DNA of 52,889 nt from contig DWYI01000089.1 of the NCBI GenBank assembly GCA_019118765.1, forward strand, positions 1-52,889, read 5' to 3'. Numbering within the stretch: position 1 is the stretch's first letter; each line of letters starts with the position of its first letter. A model generated the notes under the pieces. The model was not told the DNA's origin and did not search any database. It was given only the letters and a program-made list of their open reading frames with translations. This document shows, piece by piece, positions 25,073-32,925 of the stretch. The translations under genes were made by a program, and so were the position numbers. This DNA is from Candidatus Allofournierella merdavium. Its GTDB lineage: Bacteria; Bacillota; Clostridia; Oscillospirales; Ruminococcaceae.

Positions 25073-26338
25073 GTGGCGGAATATATGGTGATCCGGGGCG
25101 GGCGGCCTTTGGAGGGAACGGCGCGGCTACCGGCAGCGAAGAACAGCGTGCTGCCGCTGCTGGCGGCGGCGCTGCTGTGCAAGGGGGAGAGCGTTCTCAC
25201 ACAGGTGCCCCGGCTGTCGGATGTGGAGCAGAGCGTGGCTATCCTCACCGCGCTGGGCTGCCGCTGCCAGTGGCGGGGGCGGGGCCTGGCGGTGGACGGG
25301 GCAGAGGCGGGCGGCGACGGCGCGCTGCCCGAGGGGCCGGTGCGGGCCATGCGCAGTTCGGTGTTCTATCTCGCGCCGGCGCTGCACCGGTGCGGGCGGG
25401 TGCAGATGCCCATGCCCGGCGGATGCAAGCTGGGGCCGCGGCCCATCGACATCCATCTGGACGGTCTTGTAAAGATGGGCGCCCGGGTGCAGTGGCAGGG
25501 GGAGAGCCTCACCGTCACCGCGCCGGGCGGCCTTCACGGGGTGGACTACAGCCTGCGGCTGCCCAGCGTGGGCGCCACCGAGACGCTGCTGATGGCGGCG
25601 GTGCTGGCCCCGGGGCAGACGGTGCTGCGGGGCGCGGCGGCGGAGCCGGAGATCGCCGACCTGGCGGCCTTTCTCACCGCCTGCGGCGCCCGCATCCGGG
25701 GCGCGGGCACGCCGCTGGTGCAGGTGGAGGGGGTGGAGGCGCTCACCGGCGCGACCCACACCCCCATCCCCGACCGGATCGTGGCCGCCACCCTGGCCGC
25801 CGCGGTGGCCAGCGCCGGGGGCCGGGTGAAGCTGCTGGGCTGCCCCTTCGAGCCGCTGGCCCCCACCCTGGAGATCCTCTGCCGGGCGGGCTGCACCGCC
25901 GAGCACGGCGGAAACACGGTGACGGTGAGCCGTGAGGGGCCCCTCAAGGGGGTGGGCCGGGTCTACACCGGGGTGTACCCCGCCTTCTCCACCGACGCGG
26001 CCCCGGTGGTGGCGGCGGCGCTGCTCACCGCCGCCGGGCACAGCGCGGTGGAGGACACGGTGTTTGAAAACCGCTTCGCCTGCGCCGAGGGCTTTTCCGC
26101 CCTGGGGGGCAGGGCGGTGCGCTGCGGCCGCGCGCTGGAGATCGAGGGGGTGGCGCGCCTTTCGGGGGCCGACCTCCGGGCCCAGGACCTGCGGGGCGGG
26201 GCGGCGCTGGCGGTGGCGGCCCTGGCCGCGGAAGGGGAGAGCCGGCTGTTCGGCCTTGCCCACATCCGCCGGGGCTACGGCGATCTGGCCGGCATCCTGC
26301 GCGCGCTGGGAGCGGACGCGGCCTGCCGCAGGGAGTAA
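25073..26338 (+). CDS. murA: UDP-N-acetylglucosamine 1-carboxyvinyltransferase MurA
   Basis: MurA transfers enolpyruvate from PEP to UDP-GlcNAc, the first committed step of peptidoglycan synthesis and the fosfomycin target. The 421-residue length is normal. AAKNSVLPLLAAALL is the N-terminal substrate loop. The fosfomycin-reactive Cys is at about residue 118 in PGGCKLGPRPIDIH. PAFSTDAAP stands where the family has the FPTD motif; the Asp is present. GTG 25073 follows GAGGGGGGCG; ATG 25085 is a shorter alternative. It is flanked by its own terminators, so it is expressed separately from ftsZ. No clear promoter was seen upstream. Confidence 0.93.
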   Translation: MAEYMVIRGGRPLEGTARLPAAKNSVLPLLAAALLCKGESVLTQVPRLSDVEQSVAILTALGCRCQWRGRGLAVDGAEAGGDGALPEGPVRAMRSSVFYLAPALHRCGRVQMPMPGGCKLGPRPIDIHLDGLVKMGARVQWQGESLTVTAPGGLHGVDYSLRLPSVGATETLLMAAVLAPGQTVLRGAAAEPEIADLAAFLTACGARIRGAGTPLVQVEGVEALTGATHTPIPDRIVAATLAAAVASAGGRVKLLGCPFEPLAPTLEILCRAGCTAEHGGNTVTVSREGPLKGVGRVYTGVYPAFSTDAAPVVAAALLTAAGHSAVEDTVFENRFACAEGFSALGGRAVRCGRALEIEGVARLSGADLRAQDLRGGAALAVAALAAEGESRLFGLAHIRRGYGDLAGILRALGADAACRRE

Positions 26339-26342
26339 AAAG

Positions 26343-26379
26343 CGGACGGGGGGCGGCTTGCGCAGCCGCCCCCCGTCCG
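26343..26379. terminator. GC-rich 16-bp hairpin after murA
   Basis: A perfect 16-bp stem (26343-26358 with 26364-26379) and a TGCGC loop, beginning four bases after the murA stop. It has no T-run on the plus side but does have one (CTTTTTA) in the minus direction. It probably stabilises or ends the murA transcript. Confidence 0.55.
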
Positions 26380-26446
26380 GCCCTGCGGCGCGGGAAAAAA
26401 CGGCAAACAGCGGGCAAAAAACCGCAAATTCACCAGCCCCGCCCAC

Positions 26447-26475
26447 TTGAATTTCTGCCGCCTGTCTGCTATGCT
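26447..26475 (+). promoter_or_regulatory. ftsZ promoter
   Basis: TTGAAT (26447-26452), a 17-base spacer and TATGCT (26470-26475), overlapped by a second -10-like TATTAT with TGC in front. The region is distinctly AT-richer than its surroundings. It lies about 85 bases upstream of the ftsZ start. Confidence 0.6.
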
Positions 26476-26558
26476 ATTATTAGTTTTACATTCTACGGTG
26501 GCACAGTCTGCCCCGCAGCTGGATGTGGGCACTAAAACACTTAGGGGGACGTTGTAAG

Positions 26559-27695
26559 ATGGCTTTCATTCTCGACGAAGAGATGCTGAATATTACGAAT
26601 ATCAAGGTGATCGGCGTGGGCGGCGGCGGCGGCAACGCCGTGAACCGGATGGTCACCGGCGGGCTGCAGGGCGTGGAGTTCATCGCCATGAACACCGACC
26701 AGCAGGCGCTGCTGAACAGCAAGGCCACCCAGAAGGTGCAGATCGGCTCCAAGCTCACCAAGGGCCGGGGCGCCGGCGCCGACCCCGAGATCGGCCAGCG
26801 GGCCGCCGAGGAGAGCAAGGACGAGATCGCCAACGCCCTGAAGGGGGCGCAGATGGCCTTCATCACCGCCGGCATGGGCGGCGGCACCGGCACCGGCGCG
26901 GCCCCCGTGGTGGCCGAGGTGGCTCATGACCTGGGCATCCTCACCGTGGGCATCGTCACCAAGCCCTTCGCCTTCGAGGGCCGGCGCAAGATGAGCCTGG
27001 CCGAGCAGGGCATTGCCGCGCTGCTGATGCATGTGGACAGCCTCATCGTCATCCCCAACGAGCGGCTCAAACTCATCAGCCAGGAAAAGATCACCCTGAT
27101 GAACGCCTTCGAGGCCGCCGACAACGTGCTGCGGCAGGGCGTGGAGAGCATCTCCAGCCTCATCAACATCCCCGCTTTCATCAACCTGGACTTCGCCGAC
27201 GTGCGCAGCATCATGAAGGACGCCGGCTACGCCCACATGGGCGTGGGCAGCGCCAAGGGCGCGGGCAAGGCGGAGAACGCCGCCAAGGCCGCCATCTCCA
27301 GCCCCCTGCTGGAGACCTCCATCTCCGGCGCCCGGGGCGTCATCATCAACATCACCTCCTCGCCGGACATCGGCCTGGAGGAGGTGGAGCAGGCCTCCAG
27401 CCTCATCACCCAGTCCGCCCACCCCGACGCGAACATCATCTGGGGCACCACCTTCGACGAGAACCTGTCGGACGAGCTGCGGGTCACCGTGGTGGCCACC
27501 GGCTTTGAGAACGTGCCCGCCGCCCCCGCCGCGCCCCGCAGCGAGGCGGCCCCGGTGCACACCGTGCCCCAGCCCGTCTTCAGCGGCGACAGCACCGCCT
27601 CCTCGGCTGCTGCCCCCGCCGCCGAGCAGAAGAGCGATGACGACGACGAGGATTACTTCAATCAGATCATGGGCCTGCTGAACAACCGCAAGTGA
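26559..27695 (+). CDS. ftsZ: Cell division GTPase FtsZ
   Basis: Tubulin homologue that forms the Z ring. The 378-residue product has [18 protein letters not shown] at the N-terminus, the tubulin signature [10 protein letters not shown] (about residues 106-115), NADDF-region equivalents, and the T7 loop [12 protein letters not shown] variable Ala/Pro linker leads to the acidic tail [14 protein letters not shown], which varies from the usual C-terminal peptide. ATG 26559 has AGGGGG at a good distance; an upstream in-frame ATG at 26523 lacks a site and adds an unconserved leader. ftsA is not beside it. Confidence 0.97.
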   Translation: MAFILDEEMLNITNIKVIGVGGGGGNAVNRMVTGGLQGVEFIAMNTDQQALLNSKATQKVQIGSKLTKGRGAGADPEIGQRAAEESKDEIANALKGAQMAFITAGMGGGTGTGAAPVVAEVAHDLGILTVGIVTKPFAFEGRRKMSLAEQGIAALLMHVDSLIVIPNERLKLISQEKITLMNAFEAADNVLRQGVESISSLINIPAFINLDFADVRSIMKDAGYAHMGVGSAKGAGKAENAAKAAISSPLLETSISGARGVIINITSSPDIGLEEVEQASSLITQSAHPDANIIWGTTFDENLSDELRVTVVATGFENVPAAPAAPRSEAAPVHTVPQPVFSGDSTASSAAAPAAEQKSDDDDEDYFNQIMGLLNNRK

Positions 27696-27729
27696 GCGGC
27701 CCCAACATCCACCGAAAGGAGGCGGCACC

Positions 27730-28665
27730 ATGGCGGACAAGCCCACTCCCGGCGAATTCAAAACGTCCCTGATGGGCTTTCGCAAGGCGCAGGTGCTGGC
27801 CTACATCGACGAGATGAGCGCCAAGGCGCTGGAGACCCAAAAGCAGCAGGAGGAGGCCGCCGAGGCCCTGCGCAAAGAGTTGGAGTCCGCCAAGGCGGAC
27901 AACGACCTGCTGCTGGAAAAGACCAAGGAGGTCTGCGACAAACTCACCAGCGAGGAAAAGCGCGCCGGCGAGGCCGAGCGCCGCGCCCGGGCGGTGAGCG
28001 AGCAGCTGCTGCACATGGAGGAGACGGCCAACGGCTACAAGAGCCGCCTGTTCACCAAGGAGCAGGAGACGGTGGTCCTCCGGGCGGACAACGCCCGCCT
28101 CACCGAGGAATTGGAGCAGCAGCACCGGCAGCTGGAGCAGGCGAGGGCGGAACTGGACGCCGCCCGGGCCGAGGCGGAGGAAAAGGCCCGCCTGGGCCGG
28201 GAGGAACTGGAGCGCCAGCGCAGTGCCTTTGAGGCGGAAAAACAGGCGGACCGGCAGCAGATGGACCAGCAGCGGGAGGCCGCCCAGCGGCAGCTGGAGC
28301 TGGAAAAGGCCCGCCTGGACCAGAGCCGGCGCACCCAGCAGGAGACCGCCCGTGCCAGCGCGCAGCAGATGGCCGACACGGTGCTGCTGCTGCGCAGCCA
28401 GCTGGAACAGGTGGACCGGCAGATCGCCGACGCCGCCGACCGGCTGCAAAAGGCCACCGGCGCCATCTACACCGCCCTGGGCGAGACCGAGCAGAACCTG
28501 GTGACCCTGGGCGCCCAGGCGGAGAGCTTCCCCAAGCCCCTGCCCGAGCAGCCCAAAGCCCGGCCCCGCCCCGAGCGGGACAAGCGCCCGCCCCGCCGCC
28601 CGGCGCGCCGGCGCACGGTGAGCGAGAGCCTTCTGGACCTGCTGGAGCGGGCCCTGAAAGAGTGA
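27730..28665 (+). CDS. DivIVA-like coiled-coil protein
   Basis: A 311-residue protein. Its first 30 residues (GEFKTSLMGFRKAQVLAYID) resemble the DivIVA N-terminal membrane-binding motif, where a GY/GF-K-xxVxxYI pattern is typical. Residues about 30-250 form a continuous Glu/Gln/Ala/Arg/Leu coiled coil. The last 50 residues are Pro/Arg-rich with a short terminal helix (SESLLDLLERALK). It starts 34 bases after ftsZ, with AAAGGAGG, and precedes a terminator, so it is co-transcribed with ftsZ. A role at the septum or pole is likely; it is longer than typical DivIVA (about 160 residues). Confidence 0.75.
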   Translation: MADKPTPGEFKTSLMGFRKAQVLAYIDEMSAKALETQKQQEEAAEALRKELESAKADNDLLLEKTKEVCDKLTSEEKRAGEAERRARAVSEQLLHMEETANGYKSRLFTKEQETVVLRADNARLTEELEQQHRQLEQARAELDAARAEAEEKARLGREELERQRSAFEAEKQADRQQMDQQREAAQRQLELEKARLDQSRRTQQETARASAQQMADTVLLLRSQLEQVDRQIADAADRLQKATGAIYTALGETEQNLVTLGAQAESFPKPLPEQPKARPRPERDKRPPRRPARRRTVSESLLDLLERALKE

Positions 28666-28670
28666 TACAT

Positions 28671-28704
28671 AAAACGCCCCGGCTTTGCTGGCCGGGGCGT
28701 TTTT
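28671..28704 (+). terminator. Intrinsic terminator of the ftsZ unit
   Basis: A perfect 13-bp stem (28671-28683 with 28691-28703), a 7-base loop, AAAA on the left and a T-run on the right. It begins six bases after the stop. Confidence 0.93.
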
Positions 28705-28718
28705 GGGTGCGATCGGCA

Positions 28719-28755
28719 AAAAAACCGCGAAAGCCATTGGCTTTCGCGGTTTTTT
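28719..28755. terminator. Second, bidirectional terminator
   Basis: A perfect 17-bp stem (28719-28735 with 28739-28755), a 3-base loop, six A on one end and six T on the other. It serves the convergent minus-strand HD gene as well as backing up the ftsZ terminator. Confidence 0.92.
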
Positions 28756-28758
28756 GCG

Positions 28759-29337
28759 TTACCGGTGGGCGCCGGTGCCCTTTTCCATCAGGTAGGTGGC
28801 GGTCAGATCCGCCAGGTGCAGCTTCACCGCCAGCGGGTAGGCGTCGTAGGCCTCGCTGATGGCGCGGCAGCCGCCCCGGGCGGCGTCGTCAAAGCCGCCC
28901 ATGTGCCAGCGGATCGCCACCGCCTCGGCGGGCTTCAGCCGGATGAAGCGCTCGATCAGATAGACGCTCTTCTCGCCGTGGCCGTAGGGGAACTGGTCCT
29001 CCACCAGAAAGACGGGCACCTTCTCCCACTGGCCGGTCGCCTCGTTCTTCACGTTGCGGCTGCCGGTCTTGTAGTAGTTGGCCTTGCACAGGTCGTGCAG
29101 AAGGCCGCACACCGCCATGCTCTCGGGGTTGTCCCCTTCCTCAAAATAGCGGTCCATCAGGGCGTGGTAGACGTTCAGGCTGTGCATCACCAGCCCCTCC
29201 TCGCAGGCGCCGTGAAAGCGGGTGGAGGCGGGCGCCTTGAAAAAGTCGGTGGTGGAAAGCCAGTCCAGCAGTTTGTCCGCGCCGGGGCGGGAGACCTCCC
29301 GCCGCCAGATGTCGCAAAATTCTTCCCGGTACCCCAT
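28759..29337 (-). CDS. HD-domain phosphohydrolase, unknown substrate
   Basis: A 192-residue HD-superfamily metal-dependent hydrolase. The expected ligands are visible: a first His in VMHSLNVYH, HD in LLHDLCKANYY (about residues 81-82), further His in YGHGEKS and RWHMGGF, and a late Asp in HLADL. This is the set used for one or two divalent metals in phosphohydrolases acting on nucleotides or phosphoesters. Its ATG overlaps the ydbC stop by one base (TGATG), so translation is coupled; a GTG one codon earlier is also possible. Substrate cannot be predicted. Confidence 0.85.
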   Translation of the reverse strand: MGYREEFCDIWRREVSRPGADKLLDWLSTTDFFKAPASTRFHGACEEGLVMHSLNVYHALMDRYFEEGDNPESMAVCGLLHDLCKANYYKTGSRNVKNEATGQWEKVPVFLVEDQFPYGHGEKSVYLIERFIRLKPAEAVAIRWHMGGFDDAARGGCRAISEAYDAYPLAVKLHLADLTATYLMEKGTGAHR

Positions 29338-29558
29338 CACAGTTCCATCTCGTCCAGAATGCCCTTCAGGATGGCGATCTCGTCGTGGCTCAGGCTGATG
29401 CCCTTGCCCATCTTGCTGCCGTCGGGCGACCAGTCCCGGATGTCATACTTGGGTTCCCGGTCGTTCCAGCTCACCATGTTCAGCTGCCGCTCCCAGCCGT
29501 TGGCGCTCTGGGAGAGCACGGCGATGCGCTGGGTGATCTCGTACTTGAATTCTGCCAT
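29337..29558 (-). CDS. ydbC: YdbC-family PC4-like ssDNA-binding protein
   Basis: A 73-residue protein matching the YdbC/PC4 (p15 coactivator) family of small dimeric single-stranded nucleic-acid-binding proteins. It shows MAEFKYEITQRIAVLSQ, GWERQLNMVSWN, PKYDIRDWSPDG and KMGKGISLSHDE, in the family's four-strand plus helix order. It is first in an operon with the HD hydrolase. The role is presumed to be DNA repair or transcription; the family's cellular function in bacteria is not well defined. Confidence 0.9.
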   Translation of the reverse strand: MAEFKYEITQRIAVLSQSANGWERQLNMVSWNDREPKYDIRDWSPDGSKMGKGISLSHDEIAILKGILDEMEL

Positions 29559-29618
29559 AACCTGATCCTCGCTTTTGATGGTTTTCCGTTCCGCCCCTTC
29601 GGGCGCACGTTCGCCTCT

Positions 29619-29647
29619 ATTCTAATGTATCAAAGGCGAGAATGCAA
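29619..29647 (-). promoter_or_regulatory. Promoter of the ydbC/HD operon
   Basis: On the minus strand, TTGCAT (29647-29642), a 17-base spacer and TAGAAT (29624-29619), about 60 bases before ydbC. Confidence 0.6.
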
Positions 29648-29659
29648 GTGGGATTTGGC

Positions 29660-29679
29660 AAAAGGCCCCGCGAAGGGCC
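29660..29679 (-). terminator. Short intrinsic terminator
   Basis: Read on the minus strand: GGCCC, a 6-base loop, GGGCC and TTTT. It lies just after the small gene at 29688 and immediately upstream of the ydbC promoter. The 5-bp stem is short. Confidence 0.5.
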
Positions 29680-29687
29680 GCCCGGCG

Positions 29688-29975
29688 TCACCCCTGGGGA
29701 AATTCCTCCTTGCTGTACAGCTTGTGCTCCACCGTCTCGTCGCTCTCCACCCAGCCCTTCACGGATGGGCGCGCCTGGGCCTGGGTATAGAAAAGGTCGC
29801 CCTTCAGATCACCCTCGGCCCGGGCCCGGGCCGCTTTGGCGCTGGAGTCCACCGCGCCCGACTGCTTTGCCCCGCCCGGGCCGGGGGCGGCGGAGGCGGA
29901 AGGCGCCGGCGGCTCGGGGGCGGGGCCGGGCTTCGCGCCCAGTTTGTGATGAATGAAATCCTGCAACGTGCTCAT
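29688..29975 (-). CDS. Small disordered protein, unknown function
   Basis: A 95-residue product with a short N-terminal helix (MSTLQDFIHHKLGAK), a Pro/Ala/Ser/Gly-rich low-complexity middle (about residues 16-45) and a charged C-terminal part ending DETVEHKLYSKEEFPQG. AAAGGGAGG lies at good spacing before the ATG, and a short terminator follows, so it is probably expressed. I recognise no family. It is divergent from pstS, and the shared intergenic region could regulate both. Confidence 0.55.
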   Translation of the reverse strand: MSTLQDFIHHKLGAKPGPAPEPPAPSASAAPGPGGAKQSGAVDSSAKAARARAEGDLKGDLFYTQAQARPSVKGWVESDETVEHKLYSKEEFPQG

Positions 29976-30063
29976 AAAAGCACCTCCCTTTCTGTCAGTG
30001 TGCGCGAAAAAAAGGGAGTTATGCGCGGGAATGTAAAATCACACGGCGAAAACGGCGGGCGGA

Positions 30064-30081
30064 TTTTACCCGCTTTTTACC
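30064..30081 (+). promoter_or_regulatory. Candidate Pho box (two direct repeats)
   Basis: TTTTACC occurs at 30064-30070 and again at 30075-30081, an 11-base period as in Firmicutes PhoP boxes (TTHACA-like direct repeats). An inverted copy, GTAAAATC at 30033-30040, mirrors GATTTTAC at 30062-30069. The repeats sit 34-51 bases upstream of the pst -10 box, the right place for an activator. Confidence 0.6.
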
Positions 30082-30114
30082 GGAATGGGATAGCGGATTT
30101 TCGAAACCGGGCGG

Positions 30115-30120
30115 TATACT
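30115..30120 (+). promoter_or_regulatory. pst operon -10 box
   Basis: TATACT, with no recognisable -35 hexamer 17 bases upstream. This is consistent with dependence on an activator such as PhoP bound at the upstream repeats. The start codon of pstS is 61 bases downstream. Confidence 0.55.
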
Positions 30121-30180
30121 GGAACCGTTCCCGAGAGGGAGAACATCAAGCAACGCATGATCGTAAGGAGAGAAAAGAAA

Positions 30181-31062
30181 ATGAAAAAGTTTGTTGCTTT
30201 CGCGGCCGCGCTGTGCATGGCCGTGAGCCTGGCAGCCTGTGGCAGCACCCCTTCTTCCAGCGCCCCCGCCGCCAACACCACCAGCACCCCCGCCAGCGCT
30301 TCCGCCGACACCCCGGCCTCCGAGACCTCCAGCCTGGAGGGCGCCGTCACCACCGGCGGCTCCACCAGCGTGGAAAAGGTCATCCTGGCCCTGCAGGAGT
30401 CCTTCATGGCCTCCAACCCCGGCGTGGACGTTACCTATGATCCCACCGGCAGCGGTGCCGGCATCACCGGCGCCTCCGAGGGCACTTTGGACATCGGCCT
30501 CTCCAGCCGCGCGCTGAAGGAGGACGAGACCGGCCTGGTGGGCACCACCTTCGCGCTGGACGGCATCGCCATCATCGTGAACAACGAGAACACCGTCTCC
30601 GACCTGTCCCTGGACCAGATCAAGGGCCTGGCGGACGGCTCCATCACCAACTGGAGCGAGGTGGGCGGCCCCGACGCCCCCGTGGTGCTGATCGGCCGTG
30701 AGGCCGGCAGCGGCACCCGCGACGGCTTTGAGAGCATCGTGGGCGTGGAGGACGTCTGCGTCTACGAGCAGGAGCTCACCAGCACCGGCGCTGTGATCGC
30801 CGCCGTGGCCGCCAACCCCAACGCCTTCGGCTATGCCTCTCTGTCCGCGGTGGACGAGAAGGTCAAGGCTGTGACCGTGGACGGCGTGGCCGCCACCGAA
30901 GCCACTGTGCAGGACGGCAGCTACAAGGTGCAGCGTCCCTTCGTCTTCGTCACCAAGGAGGGCGCTGAGCTGAGCGACGCTGCTAAAGCCTTCATCGACT
31001 TCGCCCTGAGCGCTGACGCTCACCAGCTGATCATCGACGCCGGCGCGGTGCCCCTGGCGTAA
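30181..31062 (+). CDS. pstS: Phosphate-binding lipoprotein PstS
   Basis: Extracellular solute-binding lipoprotein that captures inorganic phosphate for the PstCAB transporter. The 293-residue product has a lipoprotein signal (MKKFVAFAAALCMAVSLAAC, lipobox LAAC, Cys20). A Ser/Thr/Ala/Pro linker follows, then GGSTSVEKVILALQESF, the phosphate-contact motif DPTGSGAGI, LSSRALK and GREAGSGTRDGFE. AAGGAGA precedes ATG 30181; a longer in-frame start at 30157 would disrupt the signal peptide. A terminator directly after the gene probably makes PstS more abundant than the transporter. Confidence 0.95.
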   Translation: MKKFVAFAAALCMAVSLAACGSTPSSSAPAANTTSTPASASADTPASETSSLEGAVTTGGSTSVEKVILALQESFMASNPGVDVTYDPTGSGAGITGASEGTLDIGLSSRALKEDETGLVGTTFALDGIAIIVNNENTVSDLSLDQIKGLADGSITNWSEVGGPDAPVVLIGREAGSGTRDGFESIVGVEDVCVYEQELTSTGAVIAAVAANPNAFGYASLSAVDEKVKAVTVDGVAATEATVQDGSYKVQRPFVFVTKEGAELSDAAKAFIDFALSADAHQLIIDAGAVPLA

Positions 31063-31084
31063 CGAGCGTACACGGTTCCCCGTA

Positions 31085-31116
31085 AAAAGCCGCACGGAAC
31101 GGTCCGTGCGGCTTTT
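31085..31116 (+). terminator. Terminator between pstS and pstC
   Basis: A perfect 14-bp stem (31085-31098 with 31103-31116), ACGG loop, AAAA/TTTT ends. It probably lets only part of the transcription through to pstC, as is common in pst operons. Confidence 0.85.
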
Positions 31117-31141
31117 GCCGGGCTGTGAAAGGAGAACGCCC

Positions 31142-32008
31142 ATGAAAACCAAACACATCACCGAGGCGGTCATGCACGCCGTGTTCTTCATCTGCGGCAT
31201 GCTGGCCATCGCCTTTGTGGCCCTCATCAGCCTTTACATCATCACCGCCGGCCTGCCTGCCATCAAGGAGATCGGTCTTGGCGAGTTTTTGCTGGGCACC
31301 GTGTGGAAATCCACCGCCGCCGAGCCCAGCTTCGGTATCCTGCCCTTCATCCTCACCAGCATCTGGGGCACTCTGGGCGCCATCCTCATCGGTGTGCCGG
31401 TGGGCGTGCTCACGGCGGTGTTCCTCTCCAAGGTCGCCAGTCCCCGGGTGGCGGGCATCGTCCGCCCCGCGGTGGACCTGCTGGCGGGCATCCCCAGCGT
31501 GGTCTACGGTCTTGTGGGCATGATGGTGCTGGTGCCGCTGATGATGCAGGTGTTCCATCTGGACAACGGTACCTGCCTGCTGGCCGCCATGCTGGTGTTG
31601 GCCATTATGATCCTGCCCGGTATCGTGTCGGTGAGCGAGACGGCGTTGAACGCCGTGCCGCCTGAATACGAGCACGCCAGCCTGGCTCTGGGCGCCACCT
31701 GGATGGAGACCATCTTCAAGGTGAGCCTGCCCGCCGCGAAAAGCGGCATCGGCGCGGGCGTGGTGCTGGGCGTAGGCCGTGCCATCGGCGAGGCCATGGC
31801 TGTGATGATGGTGGCCGGCAACGTGCCCAACATGCCCGGTCTGTTCAAGAGCGTCACCTTCCTGACCACCGCGGTGGCCAAGGAGATGAGCTACGCCAGC
31901 GGCCTGCAGAAGCAGGCGCTGTTCAGCATCGCTCTGGTGCTGTTCGTCTTTATCATGCTGGTCAACGGCTTGCTGGGCCGTGTGCTGAAACGGGGGGAGA
32001 AGGAATGA
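31142..32008 (+). CDS. pstC: Phosphate ABC transporter permease PstC
   Basis: One of two membrane subunits of the high-affinity phosphate importer. The 288-residue product has about six helices and the ABC permease loop EHASLALGATWMETIFKVSLP (EAA motif). The ATG at 31142 has AAAGGAG upstream; a more distant in-frame start lies in the terminator. Its TGA overlaps the pstA start by four bases. Confidence 0.94.
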   Translation: MKTKHITEAVMHAVFFICGMLAIAFVALISLYIITAGLPAIKEIGLGEFLLGTVWKSTAAEPSFGILPFILTSIWGTLGAILIGVPVGVLTAVFLSKVASPRVAGIVRPAVDLLAGIPSVVYGLVGMMVLVPLMMQVFHLDNGTCLLAAMLVLAIMILPGIVSVSETALNAVPPEYEHASLALGATWMETIFKVSLPAAKSGIGAGVVLGVGRAIGEAMAVMMVAGNVPNMPGLFKSVTFLTTAVAKEMSYASGLQKQALFSIALVLFVFIMLVNGLLGRVLKRGEKE

Positions 32009-32925
32009 GCACCATGCAGGCGACACTGAACGCATCCGGCGTGCGTGCCGAAAAGGCCGCCGCCCCGTCGAAACTCGCCTTGCGAAAGGCAAAAAGCAAT
32101 CTGCTGCTGGCCCTTGTCTATGCCGCGGCGGCCATCACCTGCGCGCTGCTGGTGGGCCTCATCGGCTACATCTTCGTCAAGGGCGTGCCCCACATCACCT
32201 GGCAGCTGCTCTCCACCGCGCCCAGCGCTCTGAAGGGCACCATCGGCATCCTGCCCAACATCCTGAACACCCTCTACATCGTGGCCTTCAGCCTGCTGCT
32301 GGCGCTGCCCATCGGCGTGGGCGCGGCGGTGTACCTCACCGAGTACGCCACCAGCCGCCGGCTCATCGGTCTGGTGGAGTTCGCCACCGAGGCGCTGGCG
32401 GGCATCCCCTCCATCCTCTACGGTCTTGTGGGCATGCTGTTCTTCTGCCAGATGCTGGGCTTCAAAACCAGCCTGCTCGCCGGCGGCTGCACCCTGGTCA
32501 TCATGATTTTGCCCACCATCATCCGCACCACCCAGGAGAGCCTCAAGACGGTGCCCGCAAGCTACCGTGAGGGCGCGCTGGGCCTCGGGGCCACCAGGTG
32601 GTACATGATCCGCACCATCGTGCTGCCCTCCTCGCTGGAGGGCATCATCACCGGCTGCATTCTGGCTGTGGGCCGTATCGTGGGCGAAAGCGCCGCGCTG
32701 CTGTTCACCGCCGGTGTGGGCACCATCATTGCCAAAAACGTGTTCGCGGCCTTCAGCCGCAGCGGCGGCACCTTGTCCGTGGCGCTGTATATGTATGTAA
32801 GCGAGCGCGGCGAGTTCGACGTGGGCTATGCCATCGCCGCCATCCTGATGGTGCTGGTGCTGGGGCTGAACGCCGCCACCCGGCTGGTACGCAACCGAAT
32901 GAAAAAGAAGGAGGGCGCACAATGA
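32005..32925 (+). CDS. pstA: Phosphate ABC transporter permease PstA
   Basis: The second permease subunit, 306 residues, with a roughly 30-residue cytoplasmic leader and about six helices. The EAA-type loop [21 protein letters not shown] contacts PstB. It overlaps pstC and pstB by four bases each (ATGA), so the three are translationally coupled, ensuring matched subunit amounts. Confidence 0.94.
   Translation: MSTMQATLNASGVRAEKAAAPSKLALRKAKSNLLLALVYAAAAITCALLVGLIGYIFVKGVPHITWQLLSTAPSALKGTIGILPNILNTLYIVAFSLLLALPIGVGAAVYLTEYATSRRLIGLVEFATEALAGIPSILYGLVGMLFFCQMLGFKTSLLAGGCTLVIMILPTIIRTTQESLKTVPASYREGALGLGATRWYMIRTIVLPSSLEGIITGCILAVGRIVGESAALLFTAGVGTIIAKNVFAAFSRSGGTLSVALYMYVSERGEFDVGYAIAAILMVLVLGLNAATRLVRNRMKKKEGAQ

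Noticed and set aside
22924-25935. A 1003-codon plus-strand frame overlapping the second PBP, ftsW and murA
   Set aside because: It reads an offset frame of three well-supported genes, is Arg/Gly/Ala-biased and has no ribosome site. It is a shadow frame.
26523-26558. Upstream ATG 26523 as the ftsZ start
   Set aside because: The 12 extra residues are not FtsZ-like and there is no Shine-Dalgarno sequence; ATG 26559 has AGGGGG at proper spacing.
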